A stretch of DNA of 64,000 nt from Sorangium cellulosum (GTDB lineage: Bacteria; Myxococcota_A; Polyangia; Polyangiales; Polyangiaceae). Every line of letters begins with the position of its first letter. The first letter of the stretch is position 1. The position numbers and the translations under genes are program-made. A model generated the notes under the pieces. The model searched no databases, was not told the origin of the DNA, and worked only from the letters and a program-made list of their open reading frames with translations. Below are positions 56,501-63,690 of this stretch, in pieces. The stretch lies in contig NZ_CP012673.1 of the NCBI RefSeq assembly GCF_002950945.1, positions 6,323,001 to 6,387,000 on the forward strand, written 5' to 3'.

Positions 56501-58807
56501 GAGGTGGCGGAGGGCAACCGCGCCAAGGCCCGCCTCTACGGAGAGATGGCCCTCTTGCTCCGGGAGCGCCTGAAGGACGACGCGCGCGCCGCGGAGGCGG
56601 CAACGAGGGCGGTCGACCTCGACCCGACGAGCGTGCTGGGGCTCATGATCTCGGGCGATCTCGCGTTCGAGGCCGGGCGGTTCATCGAGGCGGCGAGGCA
56701 CTACGAGTCGCTGGCGAACCGGGCCGACTCCCTGCCCCGGGAGCAGGGGCTCAAGGTGCTCTTCCGCTACGTGGACGCGCTCGGCAAGAGCGGATCGAGC
56801 GGCAAGGCGATCGGCGCCGTGCCGGCGCTGCTCGCGCTCGCGCCGGACGACCCCGCGGCGATCTCGCGCGCCGCGAAGATCAACCTCGACGCGGGCAAGG
56901 CCCGCGAGGCCGCGGAGCTCTACGGGCGCCTCACCGACGGCGCCGGCGCCCGCCTGCCGGACCCGGAGCGGGCGGAGGCCCTCCTCAGGCTCGGCGAGGC
57001 GCGGCTCGCGGCCGGCGACCCGGGCGGCGCGGTGGCCCCGCTGACCGAGGCCGCCGATCTGCTCCCCGAGTCCCCTGCCCCGCTCGCCCTCCTCTCGAAG
57101 GTCTTCGAGGCGAAGGGCGACTGGGAGGAGGTCGTACGCCTCAAGCACCGGCGGCTCGACGTGGTGACCGGCGAGGAGCGGAGCGCCCTCCTGCTCGAGA
57201 TCGGCGATCTCGTCGCGACGCACCTCAACGACCGGACGCGCGCCGCGAAGAGCTACGTGGCTGCGCTCGACGAGCGCCCGGACGACCGGCGGATCCTGAC
57301 CAAGCTGATGCAGCTCTACAGCGAGGAGAAGGACTGGTCGAAGCTCGTCGACATCGTCCTCAAGCTCGCGGCCAAGATCGACGACAGCCGCCAGAAGGCG
57401 AAGTACCTGCACACCGCGGCGATCGTGAGCTGGCGGCAGCTCGCCGATCTCGGCCGGGCAGCCCAGTTCTACGACCAGGTGCTGGAGCTCGACCCGTCCC
57501 TCACCCGGGCGCTCGCGGAGGCGATCGAGCTCCGCGCCGAAAAGGGGGACCACGAGGACGTGGAGCGCCTGCTCAAGGTCGAGCTCGACCGGGCGACCGA
57601 GGAGAACGACACGGCGAAGATGCTGGAGATGTTCGACCGGCTGGGCGCCCTCTACAAGGACAAGCTCGGCTGGATGGGCGAGGCGATCGACGCCTACGAG
57701 GCGGCGCAGACGCTCGATCCGGACCACGAGGAGCGGAACGAGCTCCTGGCGAACCTCTACGCGAGCAACCCGGCGGAGTACCTCGACAAGGCGGTGGCCG
57801 CGCAGGCCCCGATCCTGCGGCGTAACCCCTACAAGCCGGACGCGTACCGGCTGCTCCGGAAGCTGTACACGGAGACGAAGCGGGCCGACGCGGCGTTCTG
57901 CCTCTGCCAGGCGCTCTCTTGCCTGAACGCCGCCGAGCCGGACGAGGAGCGGTTCTTCCGGCGCATGCGCCCGGACACGGCCGCGGCGGCGCAGCAGCCG
58001 CTCGACGAGGAGACGTGGGCCGCCGCGCTCGTCCACCCCGACGCGGATCCGCTGCTGACCGCCATCTTCGGCGTCATCGAGCCGGCCGTGCTGAGGAAGA
58101 ACGGGCAGCCGCTGGAGGAGCTCGGTTACCAGCTCGCCTACCAGCTCGATCTCACGCGGCACCCCTACCCGATGTCGCAGACGCTCTATTACGCGGCGGG
58201 CGTCCTGGGCCTCGCGCCGCCGCTCACGTTCCAGAACCCGAACGACGGCGGCGGCGTCTCGTTCCTGCACGCGCACGTGCCCGCGATCGTGCTCGGCGCC
58301 GCGGCGCTCCAGATGGATCTGCCGACCCAGGCCGCGGCGTTCATCGCTGCCCGGCACCTCACCTACTACCGGCCGGGCATGTACATCCGCCACCTCGTGC
58401 CGACCGGCACCGGCCTGCGCGCCTGGCTGTTCGCCGGGATCAAGCTGATCTCGCCCACGTTCCCGATCGCGAAGGAGCTGGAAGGGCCGGTGATGGACAA
58501 CCTGGCGGTCCTCGAGCCGACCATCGTCGGGCCGGCGCGCGACCAGCTGGCGAGCGTCGTGACCAAGCTCCTCCAGGCCGGCGCCATCGACCTGAAGCGC
58601 TGGGTGTCCGGCATCGACCTGACGGCGGATCGCGCCGGCTTCCTCCTCGCCAACGATCTCGAGCTGGCGCAGGAGATGATCAAGGTGGCCGATGACGCGA
58701 GCTCCGCTGTGCCTCAGAAAGAGCGCCTCAAGGAGCTCGTGCTCTACGCGGTCAGCGAGGAGTACTTCGCCGCGCGGCAGCGGCTCGGCATCAACATCGA
58801 CAGCTGA
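53516..58807 (+). CDS. Giant pseudokinase-TPR protein with N-terminal adaptor-like domain
   Basis: 1763 residues from the ATG at 53516. Residues 1-70 are a small helical domain (VRGELERLFSLDEMMALSSDLLG, GSASKASFARALTDRC) resembling effector-associated adaptor domains. Residues about 95-360 have a protein-kinase fold with the ATP-Lys (Lys125 in TLKVL), but the catalytic HRD is HGA (217-219, so no catalytic Asp) while the DFG Asp is kept (DVGGD, 241). Thereafter come over thirty TPR-type helical pairs to about 1500, and a final conserved domain (1450-1763) including 'GLAPPLTFQNPNDGGGVSFLHAHVPAIVLG'. Probably a scaffold or sensor rather than an enzyme. No adjacent partner. Confidence 0.85.
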   Translation: MSIDIVRGELERLFSLDEMMALSSDLLGINPADIGGSASKASFARALTDRCVEIDAVEALIDAVIASRAEVDARVRALGARGLSLPEEIAAGEAFGAYIVTRKIGEGPRGLVYAASRDGAPRTLKVLRRERMRDGRAVRRFLTHVRLAAQVGHENLASGVEAGIEGGRAYVAYTPVDGQPLSARVARSGPLHVNEAKPLLRGILSGLAALHERRLVHGALKLENVLVARGEGAEPRAVLVDVGGDRLGATWGSPELVRTASPEQLRGESAGPASDLYAFGALLFELLTGKPVFPGDAAVDVALAHLTQAPQAPSAIAPRGWAGKDVDELCERLLAKSPDARPRGVRAALDAIEPLGKPQQRGAASAVSDAQLNELVDRLVASPTDVDLALAIEATVDQGADPGRVAEALAAAAEQIEATADQGAVAPGKKLLLYRAARIYEKGKLHDRAEAVYVSLLELDRDDDIAFSALEELRKALGKHEELVEMFLQRSEKAESASERARALNEIGHLYVRELDDKDQGVFAFAQALAQDPEQDAYAVDLERAAGSDMKIWAEALQILSQASTDEAMAAEPKIALFNRLGPWYADKLARSDLGIPCFQFVLGLDPANGKALEGLAQVYRRAQQWQELSQVLLSRADRAATPGEARDLRAASAEILETKLSEGDRARDLYEQIFAEDPGHTKACDALLRIYRRVEDHAGYARILERRAEALRGEERVDTMCRLAELYEDRLGDLHEATSRYEAALELDPQSLTALRGLDRIYSRTERYKELLENLERQIELSATPRQKINLYERLAGLHDEQFLDHTKAAEAFEAILKIDGAHEGSLAALGRHYRALERWEDVVQLYERQLGIVSDDKRREELLLAMGRVLLEQIGSPERARKAYERVLAIDPHHAGALESLAHVRAATGDAAAALSAVESLARTAKTAESRADLWIRAAKMLEERGDRDGAIERYKTALDAQPTNAVASSALRAAYLARGDATSAVELISREAEVAEGNRAKARLYGEMALLLRERLKDDARAAEAATRAVDLDPTSVLGLMISGDLAFEAGRFIEAARHYESLANRADSLPREQGLKVLFRYVDALGKSGSSGKAIGAVPALLALAPDDPAAISRAAKINLDAGKAREAAELYGRLTDGAGARLPDPERAEALLRLGEARLAAGDPGGAVAPLTEAADLLPESPAPLALLSKVFEAKGDWEEVVRLKHRRLDVVTGEERSALLLEIGDLVATHLNDRTRAAKSYVAALDERPDDRRILTKLMQLYSEEKDWSKLVDIVLKLAAKIDDSRQKAKYLHTAAIVSWRQLADLGRAAQFYDQVLELDPSLTRALAEAIELRAEKGDHEDVERLLKVELDRATEENDTAKMLEMFDRLGALYKDKLGWMGEAIDAYEAAQTLDPDHEERNELLANLYASNPAEYLDKAVAAQAPILRRNPYKPDAYRLLRKLYTETKRADAAFCLCQALSCLNAAEPDEERFFRRMRPDTAAAAQQPLDEETWAAALVHPDADPLLTAIFGVIEPAVLRKNGQPLEELGYQLAYQLDLTRHPYPMSQTLYYAAGVLGLAPPLTFQNPNDGGGVSFLHAHVPAIVLGAAALQMDLPTQAAAFIAARHLTYYRPGMYIRHLVPTGTGLRAWLFAGIKLISPTFPIAKELEGPVMDNLAVLEPTIVGPARDQLASVVTKLLQAGAIDLKRWVSGIDLTADRAGFLLANDLELAQEMIKVADDASSAVPQKERLKELVLYAVSEEYFAARQRLGINIDS

Positions 58808-58949
58808 GCCCTCGACCGGCGCGAGCTCCGGCTCGCCCGGGGGGCACCCGCCGCGGCGGCCGCATGCGCCCTCCGGCGGCGCGTGCTAGGTGGATCGGCA
58901 GAGATCCAGCCGAGGAGGTCGCTTTAGTCCGACTTCCGCACCGGACTGG

Positions 58950-58979
58950 TTGACGGATAAATCGTCAAATTGCTAGGCT
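58950..58979 (+). promoter_or_regulatory. Promoter with an operator-like inverted repeat upstream of the Fic fusion gene
   Basis: ttgacg (58950-58955) serves as -35 and is one arm of a perfect inverted repeat, its other arm cgtcaa at 58963-58968 with a 7-bp spacer (gataaat). A weak -10, taggct, is at 58974-58979 after 18 bp. A dimeric regulator binding the repeat would cover the -35. The start codon is 88 bp downstream. Confidence 0.45.
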
Positions 58980-59066
58980 GCGGGCCGGCATTAGGCCCTT
59001 TGGATCGTATGTTAGCTCGCAGCAGCGTGCAGCGAGCAGCCTGAGCGATTGTGTGAAAGCACGCCC

Positions 59067-61019
59067 ATGGCGGCAAAGAAGACCCGAAAAACTTCGAAAA
59101 AAGACCGGAAGAGAGCGACCAAAGCCAGCGCGGCAAGCTCGAGGCGGGCAGCCTCGAGCGCGCGGGCGCGAAAGGCGAAACCCGCCGCGCGCAAGCCGAA
59201 GCGCAAGGCCGCGGCCTCTCGTCCTGCTGCGCGACGCACCTCTGCCGTAAAGGCGGCCAAGCGGCGCAAAGCCACGGCGAAGCGGACGACCCGCAAACCG
59301 GCGGCCACGGCGCGGCGCAAGGCGACACGCGCGCCGGCCCGGGCAGCCCGCACGACCGCCAGGAAGAAATCGCCGGCAGCGAAGGCGAAGAAGGCGACAC
59401 GCGCCGCCGCGAAACGCGCGAGCGCGTCCAAGGCGAAGAAGTCGGCCGCCAGGACGAAGGCGAAGGCGAAGGCAAAGGCGAGGCCGGCGCGCAGCGCCGC
59501 CAAGATCAGGACGACCAAGGCCAGGGCCAAGGCGCGGGTCGCGAAGGTCAAGGCGAGGGCGGCCAAGGCGCGGGCGACGAAGGCCAGGACGGCGAGGGCC
59601 AAGGCCACGAGGGCCAGGGCCACCAAGGCCACCAGGGCCAGGGTCGCCAAGCCGAGGGCGGCGAAGCCGAGGGCGGCCGCCAGGCGAGCGCGGAGCGCGA
59701 AGACCACGAAGCCGAGGAGCGCGCGGGTCAAAGCGACGAAACCGAGGCTCGCCAGGCGGAAGGTCGCCGCCCGCTCCGAGCGGGTGGTCGCGGCGGCGGT
59801 CAAATCCACGAAGCTCCGGAAGAAGCTGAGGGGCGACGACCAGCAGCCGAAGCTCACGGAGAAGAAGCTGCGGCTCAAGAGCGCGGAGCAGGAGGCCGCG
59901 GTCGAGGCCGAGCGCCCGCGCCGGACGAGCGACAAGCCCCAGCGCGCCAGCGACAGGCCTCAGCGCGCCAGCGACAAGCCCCAGCGCGCCAGCGACAAGC
60001 CCCAGCGCGCCAGCGACAGGCCTCAGCGCGCCAGCGACAAGCCCCAGCGCGCCAGCGACAGGCCTCAGCGCGCCAGCGACAGGCCCCAGCGCACCAGCGA
60101 CAGGCCCCAGCGCGCCAGCGACAGGCCCGTTGCCGAGAAGAAGCTCCTGCGAGCCGGCGCCAAGGTAAAGAGCGTGGGCCGCGAGGGGCGCGCCCCGCTC
60201 CGGGAGACGCCGCGTGTCGTCACGCTTCCCCTTCCGATGCTGCCCCCGCCGCGGCGGGCCACCATCGAAGAGCGCAGCGCGATCATCGAGCAGCGGCTGA
60301 ACGCGCAATCGGAGGATTTCCGGCGGCGCTACATCGACAGCCTCGATATGTCGTGGATCTATCACGACAGCGCGCTTGAGGGCGTGGTCTACACGTTCGA
60401 CGAGCTGCGCGCGGCGCTCAGCGGCCCGGCGCCGCTCGTCACCGACTCGAGCCTTCAGCCAACGTACGATGACATCCGCCGTCACAAGGAGGCCATCGCG
60501 TACGTGCGCGAGCAGGGCGCGAACAAGCGCGCGCCGATCACGCTCGACTGCGTGAAGAAGCTCTACCTCATCCTCCATCCCGAGGAGGGGGACATCAAGA
60601 CGGTGAAATACCGCAAGGACATCCCCCAGCACCGGCTCTACTTCCACGAGTACGCCCCGCCGGACAAGATCGCCTACAAGGTGCGGCAGATCGTCGATTG
60701 GCTGGACGACCCCGAGACGCGGAAGACGCGGAACGGCATCCGGATCGCGGCGCGTGCGCACTACGATCTGCTCCGGGTCTATCCGTTCCCGAACGACAGC
60801 GGCAAGGTCGCGCGGCTGTTCATGAACATGCTGCTGCTCCGCACCGGCCTGCCCCCGTCGATCATCCACTCGACCGAGCGGCAGCGGTACTACGAGGCGC
60901 TGAAGGGCTCGGCGACGACGGTGCTGCAGATGGTGCAGGAGTCGGTGGAGAACGCCCTCGCGAGCGTCGAGAAGCTCCTCGATGAGCATGAGACGCGGAA
61001 ACGCGCGTTCGTCAGCTGA
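59067..61019 (+). CDS. Histone-H1-like basic protein fused to an atypical Fic domain
   Basis: 650 residues from the ATG at 59067 (a TTG 18 bases earlier is possible). Residues 1-275 are almost wholly Lys/Ala/Arg (RKAKPAARKPKRKAAASRPA-type), like eukaryotic H1 tails and bacterial histone-like proteins. Residues 288-353 are nine copies of a 7-residue Ser-Asp-Lys/Arg-Pro-Gln-Arg-Ala/Thr unit. A Fic fold occupies about 400-640: an N-terminal inhibitory-helix-like HDSALEG (433-439), then the loop YPFPNDSGKVAR (572-583) where HPFxxGNGRxxR is expected. The catalytic His is Tyr572 and the GNGR part is altered, so AMP-transfer activity is doubtful. It may instead be a nucleoid-targeted Fic derivative with another activity. 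Overlaps nth. Confidence 0.8.
   Translation: MAAKKTRKTSKKDRKRATKASAASSRRAASSARARKAKPAARKPKRKAAASRPAARRTSAVKAAKRRKATAKRTTRKPAATARRKATRAPARAARTTARKKSPAAKAKKATRAAAKRASASKAKKSAARTKAKAKAKARPARSAAKIRTTKARAKARVAKVKARAAKARATKARTARAKATRARATKATRARVAKPRAAKPRAAARRARSAKTTKPRSARVKATKPRLARRKVAARSERVVAAAVKSTKLRKKLRGDDQQPKLTEKKLRLKSAEQEAAVEAERPRRTSDKPQRASDRPQRASDKPQRASDKPQRASDRPQRASDKPQRASDRPQRASDRPQRTSDRPQRASDRPVAEKKLLRAGAKVKSVGREGRAPLRETPRVVTLPLPMLPPPRRATIEERSAIIEQRLNAQSEDFRRRYIDSLDMSWIYHDSALEGVVYTFDELRAALSGPAPLVTDSSLQPTYDDIRRHKEAIAYVREQGANKRAPITLDCVKKLYLILHPEEGDIKTVKYRKDIPQHRLYFHEYAPPDKIAYKVRQIVDWLDDPETRKTRNGIRIAARAHYDLLRVYPFPNDSGKVARLFMNMLLLRTGLPPSIIHSTERQRYYEALKGSATTVLQMVQESVENALASVEKLLDEHETRKRAFVS
59928..60116. 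repeat. In-frame 21-bp minisatellite, nine copies
   Basis: Nine 21-bp units in register with codons, alternating Lys/Arg at the third residue (SDKPQRA, SDRPQRA). A tenth partial unit follows. It lies between the H1-like and Fic parts and varies only by synonymous or conservative changes. Confidence 0.95.
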
Positions 61020-61779
61020 GCCAGCTGAGCCAGCGACAGCGCCCCGCCGCGCCGCGCGGGGCGCCCCCCCGGCGCCGGCGCGCGCGCGGCGGAGCCCGCC
61101 GGCCGAGGCCACGTTCGTGCGGCTGCGCACGCTGCACCCGGACGCCCACTGTGAGCTCGATCACCGCTCCCCCTTCGAGCTGCTCGTGGCGACGGTGCTC
61201 AGCGCTCAGACGACGGACGTGCTCGTCAACAAGGTGACGCCCCACCTGTTCGCCTCCTATCCCGACGCGCGGGCGCTCGCCGGCGCCGACCCCGGCGAGG
61301 TGAGCGCGCTGCTCCGGCGGCTCGGGATGGGCATGTTCAACCAGAAGGCCAAGAACATCGTGGGGCTCTCGCGCGATCTCGTGGAGCGGCACGGCGGCGA
61401 GGTGCCGAGGACGCTCGACGAGCTGGTCCGGCTGCCCGGGGTCGGGCGCAAGACGGCGAACGTGGTGCTCGGCGTCGCGTTCGGGGCGCCGGAGGGGGTC
61501 GTGGTCGACACCCACGTGCAGCGCCTGTCGCAGCGGCTCGGGTGGACGAGGAGCGACAAGCCGGAGCAGATCGAGCGCGATCTCGGGGCCCTCTTTCCGC
61601 GGCGCGACTGGGATATGCTGTCCCACACGCTGGTCTTCCACGGCCGCCGGATCTGCTTCGCGAAGAAGCCCGCGTGCGGCGGCTGCGGCATCAACGACGT
61701 GTGCCCGAGCGCGTTCCGCGCCGAGAACGTGGGTCGAAAGCCGCCGCGAGCCCCGCGCCGGCGCGCGGCGCCGACGTGA
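60982..61779 (+). CDS. nth: Endonuclease III
   Basis: 265 residues from the ATG at 60982, overlapping the Fic gene's end by 38 bases. Helix-hairpin-helix LPGVGRKTANVVLG with the catalytic Lys, catalytic Asp in VVDTHVQRLSQRLG, and the 4Fe-4S cluster ligands C-x6-C-x2-C-x5-C (CFAKKPACGGCGINDVC). An N-terminal basic extension of about 40 residues (Ala/Arg/Pro) precedes the core. It cleaves DNA at oxidised pyrimidines in base-excision repair. Confidence 0.95.
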   Translation: MSMRRGNARSSAEPAEPATAPRRAARGAPPAPARARRSPPAEATFVRLRTLHPDAHCELDHRSPFELLVATVLSAQTTDVLVNKVTPHLFASYPDARALAGADPGEVSALLRRLGMGMFNQKAKNIVGLSRDLVERHGGEVPRTLDELVRLPGVGRKTANVVLGVAFGAPEGVVVDTHVQRLSQRLGWTRSDKPEQIERDLGALFPRRDWDMLSHTLVFHGRRICFAKKPACGGCGINDVCPSAFRAENVGRKPPRAPRRRAAPT

Positions 61780-61917
61780 GCGACACGCGCCCTGCGCAAG
61801 CGGGGTGCCCGAGCGCGGCGGCGGGGAGCGCGTGTGCGCGAAGTCGCTCGCCGTCTGCGCGCTCCCCGCAGGCCATTGTGCGCGCTGGCGCCCGGCGAGG
61901 CGAGGTACACTGGCGCG

Positions 61918-62214
61918 ATGAAGGCCCTGCATCTGTGCTTCGCCCTCGCCTGCTGCCTCGCCGCCGCGTGCGGCCCCTCCGAGACCGCCCTCTGCGATGC
62001 CAAGTGTGACTGCGAGGGGGGATGCAGCGATCGCCGGTACGAGGACTGCCTCATTCACTACGACAACAGGTTCGTCGACGCAGACCGCCGCGGCTGCGTC
62101 GACCGGTACGACGAGCTCCTCGCGTGCGAGGACGACACCTGGGTTTGCGACGACCGGAAGTGGGAGACGTCCTGCAAATACGAGCGAGAAGAGCTGGATC
62201 GGTGCATGGACTGA
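61918..62214 (+). CDS. Small Cys-rich lipoprotein
   Basis: 98 residues from the ATG at 61918. Lipobox AAAC (Cys18). The mature part has ten cysteines (CDAKCDCEGGC, DCLI, GCVD, ACEDD, VCDD, SCKY, RCMD), presumably forming disulfides, and many acidic residues. I recognise no family. Seen as a common class of small secreted Cys-rich proteins in myxobacteria. Confidence 0.7.
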   Translation: MKALHLCFALACCLAAACGPSETALCDAKCDCEGGCSDRRYEDCLIHYDNRFVDADRRGCVDRYDELLACEDDTWVCDDRKWETSCKYEREELDRCMD

Positions 62215-62259
62215 CGCAGCGCCCTCGGCCTGACGTGGCGCCCCCGGCCTGACGTGACG

Positions 62260-62289
62260 CCCCGGCGGCTCAGGCCCCGGCGGCTCAGG
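62260..62289. repeat. 15-bp direct repeat at the meaB 3' end
   Basis: Two copies of ccccggcggctcagg (62260-62274, 62275-62289), with the second covering the meaB stop codon (62285-62287). A looser 19-bp pair with core ggcctgacgt precedes it (about 62227-62258). Confidence 0.8.
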
Positions 62290-63346
62290 CCCCGGCGCCC
62301 GGGGCGGGCGCGCCGGCGCCGGCGCGGAACGCCGCCACAAGCCGCTCCGAGGCCGTGTAGGGGTCGACCTCGCGCCGCGAGACGGCGTGCACCGCCGCGT
62401 CGAGCGTCGGCCCGAGCGCGGCGACCGCCGCGTCGGTCAGCGCGTCGCGGAGCTGCACGTGCATCGCCTCGCGCAGGCGCTCCTCCTGGCGCGCCGCGCC
62501 CTCCTCCGTCCCGATCAGCCACGCCCGGTGCCGCTCGAGCTGCTCCACGAGCGCCGCCACGCCCTCGTTGCGCGTGGCCACGGTCCGCGCGATCGCGGGC
62601 ACCCACGGCCCCGCGGGCGGCTCGCCGCCCGGATCCGGCGCCGCCGAGGCGCGGGCGTGCAGCGCCGCGGCGCTGTGCCCGCGCGCCCGGCCGGTGGCCT
62701 TCGCGACCTCGCCGCCGAGCGCGATCATCAGCTCCAGGTCGCGCACCGCCGCGTCGGCCCCGTCCCGATCGGCCTTGTTCACGGCGAAGACGTCGGCGCA
62801 CTCCAGGATGCCCGCCTTGATCGCCTGCACCTCGTCGCCCATGCCCGGCGCCGCCACGACCAGGGTGGTGTGCGCCGTGCGCGTGATCTCGAGCTCGTCC
62901 TGCCCGACCCCGACCGTCTCCACCAGCACGACGTCGGCGCCCCAGGCGTCGAGCACCCGCGCGACGTCCACGGCCGAGCGGGACAGGCCGCCCAGCGCGC
63001 CCCGCGTCGCCAGCGACCGGATGAACACGTCGGGATCGCCGAAGTGCGCCTGCATGCGGATGCGATCGCCGAGGATGGCGCCGCCGGTGAACGGGCTCGT
63101 GGGATCGACGGCCACCACGGCGACCCGGCGGTCCTGCTTGCGGAACACGCTGATCAGCCGGTCGGTGAGCGTGCTCTTGCCGGCGCCCGGGTTGCCCGTC
63201 ACCCCGAGGACCCAGGCGCGGCCAGTGTGCGGGAAGAGATCCTTCAGGATGGCGGCGTAGTCGCCGGCGCGATCGTCGACGAGCCGGCAGGCCCGCGCGG
63301 TGGCGCGCAGGTCGCGGGCGAGGACCTTCTCTGCGAGCGGATGCAC
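62285..63346 (-). CDS. meaB: Methylmalonyl-CoA mutase-associated GTPase (MeaB/ArgK)
   Basis: 353 residues from GTG 63346. G-protein motifs: G1 GNPGAGKS, Switch-region VAVVAVDPTSPFTGGAILGDRIRM, G3 ETVGVGQDE and G4 NKAD. It protects and reloads the B12 mutase with adenosylcobalamin. This fits with the mutase at 49475. The C-terminal dimerisation arm ends in 'GAPAPGAGA', made by the adjacent repeat. Confidence 0.94.
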   Translation of the reverse strand: MHPLAEKVLARDLRATARACRLVDDRAGDYAAILKDLFPHTGRAWVLGVTGNPGAGKSTLTDRLISVFRKQDRRVAVVAVDPTSPFTGGAILGDRIRMQAHFGDPDVFIRSLATRGALGGLSRSAVDVARVLDAWGADVVLVETVGVGQDELEITRTAHTTLVVAAPGMGDEVQAIKAGILECADVFAVNKADRDGADAAVRDLELMIALGGEVAKATGRARGHSAAALHARASAAPDPGGEPPAGPWVPAIARTVATRNEGVAALVEQLERHRAWLIGTEEGAARQEERLREAMHVQLRDALTDAAVAALGPTLDAAVHAVSRREVDPYTASERLVAAFRAGAGAPAPGAGA

Positions 63347-63407
63347 GCGAGCGGTCTAGGCCCGGCGATGCGGGGATACAACCGGGGTACGGGCGATCCG
63401 CCGCTGC

Positions 63408-63641
63408 CTACCCTGCCCCGCCGCCGCCGGTCGCGCCGCCGCTGCCGGTCGCGCCGCTCGCCGTCGAGCCGGCGCCGCCGGGCGGCGCGCCCCCTGCACC
63501 CCCCTCCTCGCCGTCCGGCGCGGCGCCTCCCGCCGCGTCGGTCTGGTCGACGATCGGGCGGGTCTCGCCGCACGCGGCGGTGAGCATGGCCGAGAGCACA
63601 GCGCAGGCGGCGAAGGCGAAGGCGAAGGCGCGGTTTCCCAT
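63408..63641 (-). CDS. Small Gly-rich lipoprotein
   Basis: 77 residues. Signal peptide with lipobox TAAC (Cys24), then an Ala/Gly/Ser-rich, acidic tail without fold (GGAAPDGEEGGAGGAPPGG in part). It could be a surface linker protein or the short partial of a longer lost gene. Function unknown. Confidence 0.6.
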   Translation of the reverse strand: MGNRAFAFAFAACAVLSAMLTAACGETRPIVDQTDAAGGAAPDGEEGGAGGAPPGGAGSTASGATGSGGATGGGGAG

Positions 63642-63690
63642 GGACGGGTTCTGGAGCCGCGCGCGCTCGAAATCCAGCCGCGAGCGCCCG

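Noticed and set aside
59012..59935. Minus-strand hydrophobic frame opposite the H1-like tail
   Set aside because: Lys/Ala codons on one strand give Phe/Leu/Ala on the other; the apparent membrane protein is a mirror of the H1-like tail.
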